Origin: Echinostoma caproni
Taxonomy: Eukaryota > Platyhelminthes > Trematoda > Plagiorchiida > Echinostomatidae
Length of the DNA stretch: 64,000 nt
Direction: 5' to 3'
NCBI GenBank assembly: GCA_900618425.1
Contig: UZAN01039384.1
Span: 8,762-72,761, forward strand
Numbering within the stretch: position 1 is the first letter of the stretch; every line of letters begins with the position of its first letter. Below are positions 57,401 to 62,950 of the stretch, one piece after another. The notes beneath the pieces are model-generated. The model was given only the letters and a program-made list of their open reading frames with translations, had not been told where the DNA came from and did no database searches. A program made the translations under genes and the position numbers.

Positions 57401-57728
57401 GGCATCCCGATGAGCTGATTGTTCATAGAGGGGCTCAGATAGTTATTGTTCAGTGTTGCGGAAGATACTTTTCCTTGGAATTCTGTATCTGTTCTGCTTT
57501 GTCGAGACCAAATTTGTTGCGGTTGAGAATCTCTGGCATTTTGTTTGGTGACTGAACCGAATGACGGGTCAATGGATTTTGATTTCACCTCTTTCTGAGT
57601 TTCCTTGATCGGAATTTCATCACTGATATCATCCCACAACTGACTGGGTTGGTCGGACAACGCTGATTGATCGAATCTTCCTTCAATCGCTTCAGCCTCA
57701 TCCAACGCAATGTCACCAAAGTAGGCAT
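1..57728 (-). CDS. tld: Tolloid/BMP1-like astacin metalloprotease gene, 17 exons, both ends open
   Basis: Join on the minus strand: 57728-57320, 54837-53765 (contains the N gap), 49642-49522, 45111-44966, 41703-41443, 33124-32441, 32344-32228, 29926-29781, 23199-23004, 20917-20795, 19025-18865, 13832-13526, 9201-9065, 8622-8409, 7777-7597, 5177-5105, 420-1. Every intron has GT-AG ends and every junction keeps phase. Domain order is propeptide, astacin, CUB1, CUB2, EGF1, CUB3, EGF2, CUB4, CUB5, tail, which is the full tolloid layout. Family members are secreted zinc proteases that cleave chordin/Sog-type BMP antagonists and procollagens; substrates in this organism are unknown. About 1418 codons are visible once the gap is collapsed. 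The first exon(s) with the signal peptide and the stop codon are not identified. Confidence 0.95.
421..5104 (-). other. Intron (4.7 kb) between the last two tolloid exons
   Basis: It contains a (TG)n tract at 2751-2769 and an 11-G run at 3374-3384. A locally G-rich stretch at about 1985-2600 lets two long overlapping antisense frames stay open, but they show no recognisable protein. No other gene was seen. Confidence 0.8.
5105..5177 (-). CDS. tld: Tolloid exon: CUB5, middle
   Basis: This is a 73-nt exon between the acceptor CTCCCTACAG (phase 2) and AAT|GTAAGTG (phase 0). It encodes [20 protein letters not shown], then FCGRN, with the fourth CUB5 cysteine. It joins in phase to LPNVFIAES in the next exon. 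Confidence 0.93.
6261..6340. repeat. Degenerate (CA/ACTC)n simple repeat
   Basis: About 80 bases are dominated by CACA and CTCACT units (cacacactcaggacctcact and following). Confidence 0.75.
6527..6565. other. 19-bp direct duplication around a single N (assembly scar)
   Basis: tgccatctctatcatgttg occurs at 6527-6545 and again at 6547-6565, separated only by N at 6546. This is the same pattern as the large gap: an unmerged contig overlap. Confidence 0.85.
7597..7777 (-). CDS. tld: Tolloid exon: CUB5, first half
   Basis: The acceptor ACTTCTTCAG gives phase 1; the donor TGCAC|GTAAGT leaves phase 2. It encodes [20 protein letters not shown], then [20 protein letters not shown] and [20 protein letters not shown]. 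The LYSHAxFGDxxY string is the hallmark of the last CUB of tolloids. NQT is a potential N-glycosylation sequon. The split just before YDY, in phase 2, differs from the phase-0 splits in CUB2-4. Confidence 0.95.
7778..8408 (-). other. Intron (0.63 kb)
   Basis: It is AT-rich, with a single N at 7850. Nothing recognisable was seen. Confidence 0.8.
8409..8622 (-). CDS. tld: Tolloid exon: CUB4, second half
   Basis: The acceptor AACTTAATAG gives phase 0; the donor ACGG|GTAAGTA leaves phase 1. It encodes [20 protein letters not shown], then [40 protein letters not shown] and [11 protein letters not shown]. It is the counterpart of BMP1 [20 protein letters not shown] and DNSVQRKGFQASHATECGG. CUB4 cysteines 3 and 4 are present. 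Confidence 0.95.
8623..9064 (-). other. Intron (0.44 kb) within CUB4
   Basis: It is AT-rich, and nothing recognisable was seen. Confidence 0.8.
9065..9201 (-). CDS. tld: Tolloid exon: CUB4, first half
   Basis: The acceptor CATCAG gives phase 1; the donor AAAATT|GTAAGTC leaves phase 0. It encodes [20 protein letters not shown], then [20 protein letters not shown] and GHRVKI. It aligns with BMP1 CUB4 ([20 protein letters not shown] and STPGHRVKL). CUB4 cysteines 1 and 2 are present. Confidence 0.94.
9935..9977. other. 21-bp direct duplication around a single N (assembly scar)
   Basis: The 21 bases at 9935-9955 (starting gtgacagtgaaacg) are repeated exactly at 9957-9977 across the N at 9956. 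Confidence 0.85.
11208..11333. mobile_element. Foldback/palindromic repeat (56-bp arms) with hammerhead-like core
   Basis: The arms 11208-11263 and 11278-11333 are reverse complements with 49 of 56 positions matching, separated by 14 nt. Read on the minus strand, the left arm (11261 to 11232) has CTGATGAG, then a 6-bp stem with one U-U mismatch (GTTGCC/GGCTAC, loop TAGTCT), then GAAA. These are the invariant elements of a hammerhead ribozyme core. The right arm on plus (11280-11309) has CTGATGA and GAAA with a degraded stem. Hammerhead motifs are known in the terminal repeats of Penelope-like elements and in schistosome SINE-like repeats. Assignment to one of these is inference, and the cleavage site is not convincing. 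Confidence 0.55.
13526..13832 (-). CDS. tld: Tolloid exon: CUB3 second half plus calcium-binding EGF2
   Basis: The acceptor CAATTACAG gives phase 0; the donor GAGA|GTAAGTG leaves phase 1. CUB3 continues as [20 protein letters not shown], then [20 protein letters not shown] and [23 protein letters not shown]2 follows in the same exon: [20 protein letters not shown], then [20 protein letters not shown]. All six EGF cysteines and the calcium-binding DRDEC...[10 protein letters not shown] pattern are present. Fusing CUB3-C with EGF2 in one exon contrasts with EGF1, which has its own exon. Confidence 0.96.
13833..18864 (-). other. Intron (5.0 kb) inside CUB3
   Basis: Only short AT-rich frames were seen. 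A trinucleotide-like atgatgatgaatggtgg patch lies near 15670. No gene or recognisable mobile element was seen. Confidence 0.75.
18865..19025 (-). CDS. tld: Tolloid exon: CUB3, first half
   Basis: The acceptor GGTGTTACAG gives phase 1; the donor AGAAAC|GTAAGT leaves phase 0. It encodes [20 protein letters not shown], then [20 protein letters not shown] and [14 protein letters not shown]. It is very close to BMP1 CUB3 ([20 protein letters not shown]). NGT and NFT are N-glycosylation sequons. Cysteines 1 and 2 of CUB3 are present. Confidence 0.95.
20012..20345 (-). mobile_element. tRNA-derived SINE, copy 1, with 5' module and hammerhead-like core
   Basis: The tRNA-like region at 20137-20206 (minus) has an A-box-like stretch (gtgacccagtggatagc) and a B-box-like CGGATTCGATCC. 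Its 5' GCCCGGT can pair, with wobbles, to the downstream AGTTGGGT as an acceptor stem would. Upstream on the element is a module of about 130 nt shared with copy 3 (gctcgcaacaagctcgcaaa). Downstream at 20120-20092 is CTGATGAG, a GACC/GGTC stem around CAACGA, then GATA where a hammerhead has GAAA. The 3' body (cagtgcttcctagctcttca) is shared with copy 3. Confidence 0.75.
20358..20616 (+). mobile_element. tRNA-derived SINE-like element, copy 2, bounded by 32-bp terminal inverted repeats
   Basis: The terminal inverted repeats 20358-20389 and 20585-20616 match at 30 of 32 positions (outer ends gaagtgagta). Inside are a tRNA-like start (gcccggtaactgagtgagta), a B-box-like GGGTTTGATCC near 20452-20462, the family's degraded hammerhead position (CTGATAAG at 20490-20497, later ccaaag), and the shared 3' body. 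No clear target-site duplication is visible. Confidence 0.7.
20795..20917 (-). CDS. tld: Tolloid exon: calcium-binding EGF1
   Basis: The acceptor GCGTGCAG gives phase 1; the donor GAAG|GTGGGT, the least canonical in the gene, leaves phase 1. It encodes [20 protein letters not shown], then [21 protein letters not shown]. All six EGF cysteines are present, together with the calcium-binding EGF pattern (DEC at the start; [10 protein letters not shown] with the Asn that can be hydroxylated). It is a single symmetric 1-1 exon, a cassette that could be skipped without a frameshift. Confidence 0.95.
20918..23003 (-). other. Intron (2.1 kb) between CUB2 and EGF1
   Basis: AT-rich. The open frame on plus at 21161-21526 (121 codons) resembles nothing I know and has ordinary AT-rich composition. 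No repeat was recognised. Confidence 0.75.
23004..23199 (-). CDS. tld: Tolloid exon: CUB2, second half
   Basis: The acceptor CTAACTGCAG gives phase 0; the donor AAAG|GTAACC leaves phase 1. It encodes [20 protein letters not shown], then [20 protein letters not shown] and [19 protein letters not shown], then TATFQK. Cysteines 3 and 4 and the acidic CUB residues ([10 protein letters not shown]) typical of calcium-binding CUB domains are present. It leads directly into EGF1. Confidence 0.95.
26227..26270. repeat. 15-bp inverted repeat (hairpin) with 14-nt loop
   Basis: ctcctaaggaacttc (26227-26241) pairs with gaagttctttaggag (26256-26270). As plus-strand RNA all 15 positions pair, one by G-U. 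As minus-strand (pre-mRNA sense) RNA one A-C mismatch remains. It lies in an intron and its function is unknown. Confidence 0.7.
29233..29248. repeat. (AT)n microsatellite
   Basis: Uninterrupted AT dinucleotides, eight units. Confidence 0.8.
29781..29926 (-). CDS. tld: Tolloid exon: CUB2, first half
   Basis: This exon was found only by looking for the missing half of CUB2. The acceptor TTTCATACAG gives phase 1; the donor TTTCAG|GTAATG leaves phase 0. Joined to the G of the previous exon it reads [20 protein letters not shown], then [20 protein letters not shown] and VALTFHSFQ. It matches BMP1 ([20 protein letters not shown]) and supplies CUB2 cysteines 1 and 2. Confidence 0.95.
29927..32227 (-). 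other. Intron (2.3 kb) between CUB1 and CUB2
   Basis: AT-rich; no gene or clear repeat was seen. Overlapping short frames on both strands at 30810-31133 have no recognisable product. Confidence 0.75.
32228..32344 (-). CDS. tld: Tolloid exon: end of CUB1
   Basis: It lies only 96 bp downstream of the previous exon. Acceptor TTTCAG and donor GAGG|GTAAGTG are both phase 1. It encodes [20 protein letters not shown], then [19 protein letters not shown], which carries the fourth CUB1 cysteine (RYCG) and the final beta-strands. It aligns with BMP1 around [20 protein letters not shown]. Confidence 0.94.
32441..33124 (-). CDS. tld: Tolloid exon: CUB1 with two large insertions
   Basis: The acceptor ACTACACAG gives phase 1 and the donor CTGG|GTAAGA leaves phase 1. 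It starts [17 protein letters not shown], matching BMP1 CUB1, but about 135 residues then separate FSSPQ from [22 protein letters not shown]1 has about 11 there. The insert is rich in Ser, Pro, Gln, Leu and Met with no cysteine. A second stretch of about 40 residues (BMP1 about 8) lies between LNFTHMDV and [20 protein letters not shown]. The open frame through 684 nt, and correct phases with neighbours, argue against intron retention, though a hidden intron inside the insert cannot be excluded from sequence alone. Confidence 0.9.
33125..41442 (-). other. Intron (8.3 kb, the longest) between astacin and CUB1
   Basis: It holds a 10-G run at 39317-39326 and less AT-rich patches at about 33700-34050 and 35240-35500, where antisense frames stay open. 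None of their translations could be assigned. Nothing else was recognised. Confidence 0.7.
41443..41703 (-). CDS. tld: Tolloid exon: astacin domain, C-terminal half with Met-turn
   Basis: The acceptor CTATCAG gives phase 1 and the donor CCGG|GTAAGTG leaves phase 1. It encodes [20 protein letters not shown], then [21 protein letters not shown] (Met-turn SIMHY with the zinc-coordinating Tyr), and ends [20 protein letters not shown] followed by YSCP, all collinear with BMP1. An oddity is [15 protein letters not shown]: a vicinal Cys-Cys pair at 41520-41540, where BMP1 has no cysteine (its segment reads KYEVNGVKPPIG). Confidence 0.95.
43842..44034 (-). pseudogene. Possible decayed Gypsy-type retrotransposon pol fragment
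   Basis: The minus-strand frame reads [15 protein letters not shown], then [15 protein letters not shown] and [13 protein letters not shown]. This resembles the reverse transcriptase-RNase H connection of LTR retrotransposons (pattern: LRSFLGL..YYRRFIP.FS). The match is short, has an apparent break after GIIQ, and ends in a stop. No LTRs or other pol motifs were seen nearby. Chance similarity is possible. Confidence 0.35.
44507..44521. repeat. (GCT)n short trinucleotide repeat
   Basis: About five tgc units at the end of an otherwise AT-rich intronic stretch. Confidence 0.7.
44966..45111 (-). CDS. tld: Tolloid exon: astacin zinc-binding active site
   Basis: The acceptor TATTACAG gives phase 2 and the donor GACG|GTATGT leaves phase 1. 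It encodes [19 protein letters not shown], the Cys-rich loop diagnostic of BMP1/tolloid astacins when joined to the preceding ACG. Then NCDKKGIVI leads into [19 protein letters not shown]. The HExxHxxGFxHExxRxDRD signature is complete, with the three zinc-binding histidines and the catalytic glutamate, so the enzyme should be active. Confidence 0.96.
45112..49521 (-). other. Intron (4.4 kb) inside the astacin domain
   Basis: No recognisable gene or repeat. The plus-strand frame at 46790-47050 (86 codons, several Cys) matches nothing I know. Confidence 0.7.
49522..49642 (-). CDS. tld: Tolloid exon: astacin domain, N-terminal half
   Basis: The acceptor CATTCCCAG gives phase 1 and the donor GG|GTAAGTC leaves phase 2. 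With the flanking bases it encodes [19 protein letters not shown], then [22 protein letters not shown]. This aligns along its whole length with the BMP1 segment around AMRHWEKHTCVTFLER. The AMRHWE helix and the first catalytic-domain cysteine (NYTC, also a potential N-glycosylation sequon) are intact. Confidence 0.93.
49643..53764 (-). other. Intron (4.1 kb) near the start of the astacin domain
   Basis: A single N lies at 53549. Overlapping frames on both strands at 52776-53351 look coding-like in length but could not be assigned. No repeat was recognised. Confidence 0.7.
53765..54837 (-). CDS. tld: Tolloid exon: Arg-rich propeptide, furin site and N-terminus of astacin domain
   Basis: The acceptor CCGTGCAG at 54838 gives a phase-2 start; the donor A|GTAAGT leaves phase 1. 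About 163 residues of propeptide come first. The first 100 hold 32 arginines, probably helical or coiled ([20 protein letters not shown]), followed by a Pro/Ser-rich linker. Then come [11 protein letters not shown] and the mature start [18 protein letters not shown], the conserved astacin N-terminus. RTKR fits the furin-type R-x-K/R-R site. A 498-base N run (53846-54343) interrupts the exon but is flanked by the same 15 bp on both sides. Removing the Ns plus one copy gives 560 nt in frame, with KRAATAY uninterrupted. Confidence 0.9.
53846..54343. other. Assembly gap (498 N) flanked by a 15-bp duplication, probably spurious
   Basis: The 15 bases tcgcagctcgtttag occur immediately before (53831-53845) and immediately after (54344-54358) the N run. 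N length plus repeat is 513, a multiple of three. Merging the two copies gives a perfect tolloid furin-site/astacin junction with no missing residue. The simplest reading is two contigs overlapping by 15 bp that were scaffolded with an estimated gap instead of being joined. Confidence 0.9.
54838..57319 (-). other. Intron (2.5 kb) inside the propeptide
   Basis: AT-rich; nothing was recognised. Confidence 0.75.
57320..57728 (-). CDS. tld: Tolloid exon: start of propeptide
   Basis: The acceptor TTTTTCCAG precedes a phase-1 start, and the exon ends in phase 2 before GTGAGT. The first residues read [16 protein letters not shown], matching the conserved tolloid propeptide box (FxGDIALDE in BMP1/TLL). 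The remaining roughly 120 residues are low-conservation, rich in Ser, Gln and Asn, with acidic stretches early on (WDDISDEIP). This is the most 5' exon recognised. The phase-1 start shows that at least one further upstream exon must exist to supply the initiator Met, the signal peptide and the usual D/N-P-C segment. Confidence 0.85.
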
Positions 57729-58760
57729 CTGGAAAAATGGCAAGAGAACGGTAGAACACAATAGGTAGATAAACGAATCAATTTAATCACCTGTATAGGG
57801 AATTTTCAAAGCATACCTCAAAAAATCGGGACAATGATTTTTACTACCGGTCGCTTTTTTCATGTTTCCGACTTCAGGATTTTGGCACATGTACCGAAAA
57901 CTAAGCGAGTTTTAGCTTCCTGTCCGTTTAATCGGCTATCACACATTAGATTGCAACAAACGTGACGACTAAGAAACGTCTTTGGAGTCAAAATTTTTGC
58001 GGTTGACCAAGGTTCACCTGCTCAACTGCTATCCGACGTTGGAGTCCTGTGTCATGCAAGCAAGTCGGTATCGTGGCTAGTTTCACACTGTCGTGGTAAG
58101 TGTGACTGCCCCCTGCACTGATTACACTCGCTGCATCCAATCCGGTTCGATTTCTCGTGACCTTTGTCCTTTGCATTGGTTTCTCTTCCCCAACATGTTT
58201 ACTTTTTCATGAACTTACCAATCTTCAACCAAACGTGATTTAACTGTGCAAACACGGTGAGATTACCATGAAATAATTGAACTTAACATGTCCAGTAATC
58301 GTATAGTTTCATTTGTTCTCATAACACTGCTGAGGGGATCAGGTTGCAAAATTTCCACATTTATCGACCACAAATTGATCGCGATTATTAAACTATGTCC
58401 TGTGGGTGAAATGAGATCGGACGGAGCTGGTGCAAAATGCGAAATGTGTAGATTCGTGACTTAACGCTTCAAAAGGAGACTGAAACGAAAATTGGGCAAC
58501 AGAGAGGGAGCAAGAAAAAGCGAAGTTAACTTGTGTGATAAACTCAGCGTACTCATAAGTGATGAGCTCAGGTTATGCTAATGTTCCTTCTAATTGAACG
58601 CAGACCGATAGACTCTTAAGGCGAATCATGCCGAACAATTTCCAAGCATCTGAGCTAAATAAATGTCGCTTGACTTCCTCTGTTATTCATTGAGTATACA
58701 AATGTACGGTCATCACTCAGGAAGGGGGTCGCAGCCATACGAAGGCTGTCTGAGAAGACG

Positions 58761-58835
58761 GGCGGCGGTGGAGCGGTTCGAACCCGGGACTCCCAGGTCA
58801 CAAGTTTGTGACCTAACCACTTGGCCACCACCTCC
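58761..58835 (-). repeat. tRNA-like sequence, probable SINE head or tRNA pseudogene
   Basis: Minus strand: A-box-like TGGCCAAGTGGTTAGG and B-box-like GGGTTCGAACC at normal spacing, beginning GGAGGTGG and ending CCACCGCC. The T-arm does not fold properly (only the closing pair forms), so a functional tRNA is unlikely. The sequence is distinct from the SINE family at 20 kb and 62 kb. Confidence 0.6.
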
Positions 58836-60771
58836 GAACGTTCATTTCATGTGTTCATCAGGCGGGTCTTTGAACGCGCTCACCCAAACTAATGCAATAG
58901 TGACCTAACAAAACACTGTCGCTCCATTTTCCTCGGGTTGTGTAACGACCTTTGAGATTTACCATTCCGTTTGAGTCTGAGTCGTTTTCATGTCTCACTC
59001 GACCTTTTGGTTCATGTTTTCTGCATTTTCCTCTCCTTCAGGTTGTTAGTTAACCCTCTCTACGGGGAATCGGTCGACGGTTCCGGCCCAAACCTAGACT
59101 TGGCCAACTTACAGTTGTCTGGCGTATCCGTATCCGTATCCGGGGGACATCCTGCCGTACACACGAGCCAAGCATCTTACAGTTACCGTTAAATTTTGTT
59201 CTTCTAGTTTCTTTGTGATTCGCTTTGCAATGAAAATAAGAAACTCTTGGCACCAGTACGCACCTGGTTCTGGGATAGATTTTCCAATGCAAGTCTGTTA
59301 TTAACAACTTGATATTCAACATTATACTCCTAAGAATATTAGAAATTACTCAAACAAAAAAAGATGACTAGGTGAAAAGTCTCTCAGAAGAGAATATTTC
59401 AATTTAGAGCAGCACTAACTGTTTATCTTCGAAGAACAATACAGAGCTTACCGACATCCTAAAATAACATACGATTGGGTGTCCTCACACATTTCGACAT
59501 TTTTAATGTAATCCGGAGGTTAGAAATGAAAATTACAATACAGAGACTATCCGTTTTTATTAGTGTTACGATATTGCGGGTGGTGTAATCACGGAAGAAA
59601 AGCGAAATAAATCAATTTTCCTAATTTTTAATCGCTCGAAGTGGGTGGACATGGCACATCGTCAAGAGGCAGTCAGAGACGAATGACATCTAGGATGTCA
59701 CGGAGTGCGAAGACCAGTGTCATTGCTTTTGCGCTTGCAAGATAAGCGGATCAGGAGCCCGCATTAACTCAAAAACTTTGAAAGAGAAAACTCTTTTGAA
59801 CGACTCGACTGGTCAGTATGCCATTCAACTTTGAGGAGATAATTCTTGGTACTACATTGTATGTAGGATGTTTTTTATTGAAGAAATTTGTGCGATGATA
59901 AACAGACGGGGTAAACCTGATAGTCACAAGGGACTGTTTTTCACTTATGGAAACCAGTAACCTAAATCTTGAAACTTATTGTGGTGAAACACATAAGGCC
60001 CTAATAAGTTAGGCATGGTTTTGAGTCGGACAGTATCGTAGTTGCCCAATGTTATAGTTGAGTGTCAGTGGCAAAGTTCCAACGTCGAACCTTGGGGACC
60101 AGAATACGCTAGTGCCCGTTGCACAAATCGGTTGACCACCATCCGTCTGTGAATAATTACTAATGAATGTCAAAACTCGGAATCAGGAAGAACATTTTGG
60201 TGAACTTTCGATTTCAAATAAAAGCCACATCGGATTTTGAAGGAAATATAGATTTTCACTGAAAGTATTTGTATTCAATTAGGCACCAGCTAAATGTTAT
60301 ACCTGGTATTAAATTCCACGAAGAACTTATGTATTCTAAAAGGAAATGATATCATCTAATTACGGTCACCCTCGTGACACGACTGTCTTTTCTGTTAATA
60401 CATCTCTAAGATTATGTAGTGCTAATGAACACAATTCATCAGTATTTTGGACAAATAAATTAGGTACTAAATCGATAAGTTAAAAGTTGTTTTCCCTCCG
60501 TTTTCCTTTATCCTGTACAGAAGATATTTGTGGCAGAAAAAAATAGAAACCTTTCAAGTAGAGAATAATGGTTTTGCAGCTGTGGAGCAATATGCCACAT
60601 ACTGTGCTGTTATAACCCAATACAGTATGGGACCGTTAGAGCAACCAAAAAACAGATGATTAAAATATTTTACGAATGACCCTATTTTTAGTACACATAG
60701 CAGTGTTCAATATCAAATATATATATCTGAGTATGTATGATCATTCCCTACTACATAAGATATAAAAATAA

Positions 60772-60789
60772 ATATATATATATATATAT
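60772..60789. repeat. (AT)n microsatellite
   Basis: Nine uninterrupted AT units, with a shorter AT tract about 50 bp upstream. Confidence 0.8.
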
Positions 60790-62055
60790 CTGTAGGGTTT
60801 TCGGCACATAAAGCTATTGCCTCACTGCAGTTATTCATCAGGGAGGAAGCTCACTTACTATCTGACCAAGAAATTAGCTTTGTCCTGTTGATCAAATCCT
60901 CACAACAGCGGGATGAGATTTAGAGACATTATCATCTATTCCTGAAATGTGTGTTTCTCGCTAACAGAATTCACCTTTAGTATCACTGTTCCGTTGTATC
61001 TGCCATCAGATGGATATATTTGATAACCACTATACCGCTTGTTTTACCTTTCGGACACAGAATACACATGTGCTCTTTCCAAAAAATATCCGGCAATATT
61101 AGTGTCTTACTCCACTGTTCACGAATTCCTCCAGTTCACATCCAAATAGTGTCCGTATTGTGAGAAAACGAGAAAAATACATTTTGTGTGCACACAATGG
61201 AAACATTTGGCCTTTTTACATGGCTGGTGATGCACACAGCAATTGTGATATCAATTACCTCTCCACAGATTGAATGCACATTACACGTTTGAAGATTTTG
61301 TAAGCATTATTTGAAGATTTAAACAACCTAGACACAGTATCACTCATGTGACTTAATTAACAAGTCAAATAAATAATAATTTTTCGATTTTTCCGAATAT
61401 GTTTTCACGCGCGAATACGGGAATTTATTGAAGGTGAATGTTGTCTAATGTATCGTTATCCGAATCCCGAAAGATTTGGATTGGCAGTTTTCCCGAGCAC
61501 CCATTGTTACCCATAAAATTTCTTTGTCACGACTTAATTCAACCGCGACCAGTCTAAACCAATTTTGGTTAAGTTGGCCGGATCATGGGTACACGCTGAT
61601 TTGACTCCCACAGGAACGAAACAGAGATGAACACTACCGCCATCCTCATCGCAGCCACCGCCACCGTCCCTCTTCCAGCACTAGTGCACAATAAGTGAAC
61701 AAACCAAATATTCATAAGTAATTCCCAAGTAGAATACGAAGATTGATCATCAGTCATCACAGCGATAAATGTGTTACCTGAGGTGTTGAATTATTTAATG
61801 AGTTTTCTGCTCCCTAAAATTCTTACAGGTGGATCTTCCAATAGTGGAGTTAAGTTGTACCAAACCTTGTTCACTAGAGGTAGGACAGACTGTTCTTTTC
61901 GTATGCACCAGAGCGAATCCAAAAGTTTCACTATCTAAATCGATGAGTAACACATCTTCAATCAAATAGTCTGCCGGGCTGAGACGTGACACACTTCGTT
62001 GAATTTTGAATGACTTTCTTAGTAATCTAAAAGGATACAGGTAAGCTCCCTTATT

Positions 62056-62068
62056 CAAAAGNCAAAAG
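62056..62068. other. 6-bp duplication around a single N (possible assembly scar)
   Basis: caaaag lies at 62056-62061 and 62063-62068 across the N at 62062. It is short, so weaker than the other scars. Confidence 0.5.
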
Positions 62069-62451
62069 TCGGTCACATTTATTTACAGATTGATTGCCTA
62101 ATAAATTGGTTGATAAAACTTGGAGAAATAAATTACTATCCTCGTGAATGTGTTAGGTTGAAGTATGCAGCACTATATTTAATTTCAAATCGAATCACAC
62201 TTGAAAGATTTTTCTGTGAACCAACTAACCCCTTAGGTTCCGTTAACTGATTAGAATTTTGTTGCAAGAGCCCTGGAAAATTATAAGTATCACAATTTTT
62301 CAGAAAAACTTTCAAATGGAATAAACATTGATGCTCAAATGGAATAATCATTGAAAACACCGGCATGTTTGTAATTGATTAACCGTCATAGGCGAAAGCA
62401 TGAAATCGTTTGTAAGTAAACTTGGAATATGAACAAAGTATCACATAATTT

Positions 62452-62626
62452 CAAAGAAGGAATTCGTCGTATATAGAGCAAATGAAGCGTGAACTGAAAA
62501 TATACGAATCACTGTTCAACTATTTCGACTTGGTTGGGTCTCATCATCAGTGCGAATTCATTGACCCTTCTGGAGCAGGAATTCGAGACCTCCCAGGCAG
62601 AACGCAAGCATGCTACACACTCGGGT
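62452..62626 (-). mobile_element. tRNA-derived SINE, copy 4 (minus), with GAAA-containing hammerhead-like core
   Basis: It shares the family's 3' body (read on minus: ttcacgcttcatttgctcta) and the tRNA-like part (agcatgcttgcgttctgcc, gaggtctcgaattcc). At 62550-62521 the minus strand reads TGATGAG, then ACCCAACCAAGTC, then GAAA. This is the only copy with the intact GAAA box, but the position before TGATGAG is A instead of C. The 3' end is truncated relative to copy 2. Confidence 0.7.
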
Positions 62627-62950
62627 TGTGAAAGTTTCTAACCCAATCATTGCCCGGTGGTTAGGACTGAGGTGAGCGAGGAGCGAGGCCCGCAACAAGC
62701 TCAAAAGAGGGGTTGTGCTATGTTGTGTAAATGAAAAATGATCAGCTACCCGATGACGATGTGCTAGCGTTCTGCCAAGGAGATTTCGGGTTCCATACCC
62801 AGTTTGGTAGATGGATTCGTCCTGCTGATGAGACCCAACTAGGTTGGTACAGCTGTACAGTGCTTCCTAGCTTTTCAGTTTACGCTTCATTTGCTCTATA
62901 TTCCTTGTATGAAATTGTATGAAATTGAATCCAATCCTCCATTTCTCACA
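62624..62950 (+). mobile_element. tRNA-derived SINE, copy 3, with 5' module and 3' inverted-repeat end
   Basis: The 5' module aligns with copy 1 (gcccgcaacaagctcaaaag, then ggttgtgctatgttgtgtaa). The tRNA-like part spans about 62742-62815. CTGATGAG at 62825-62832 is followed by a CCAAC/GTTGG stem and GTACAGC in place of GAAA. The 3' end at 62922-62950 (gaatccaatcctccatttct) matches the right inverted repeat of copy 2 with a few changes. It lies head-to-head with copy 4. Confidence 0.75.

Noticed and set aside
57988..58176. Minus-strand 62-codon frame (MQRTKVTRNRTGLDAASVIS...) as first tolloid exon
   Set aside because: No hydrophobic signal sequence, no D/N-P-C box, and it looks more like part of a dispersed repeat than a unique exon.
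58761..58835. Functional tRNA gene
   Set aside because: The T-stem does not pair and no convincing anticodon arm could be drawn.
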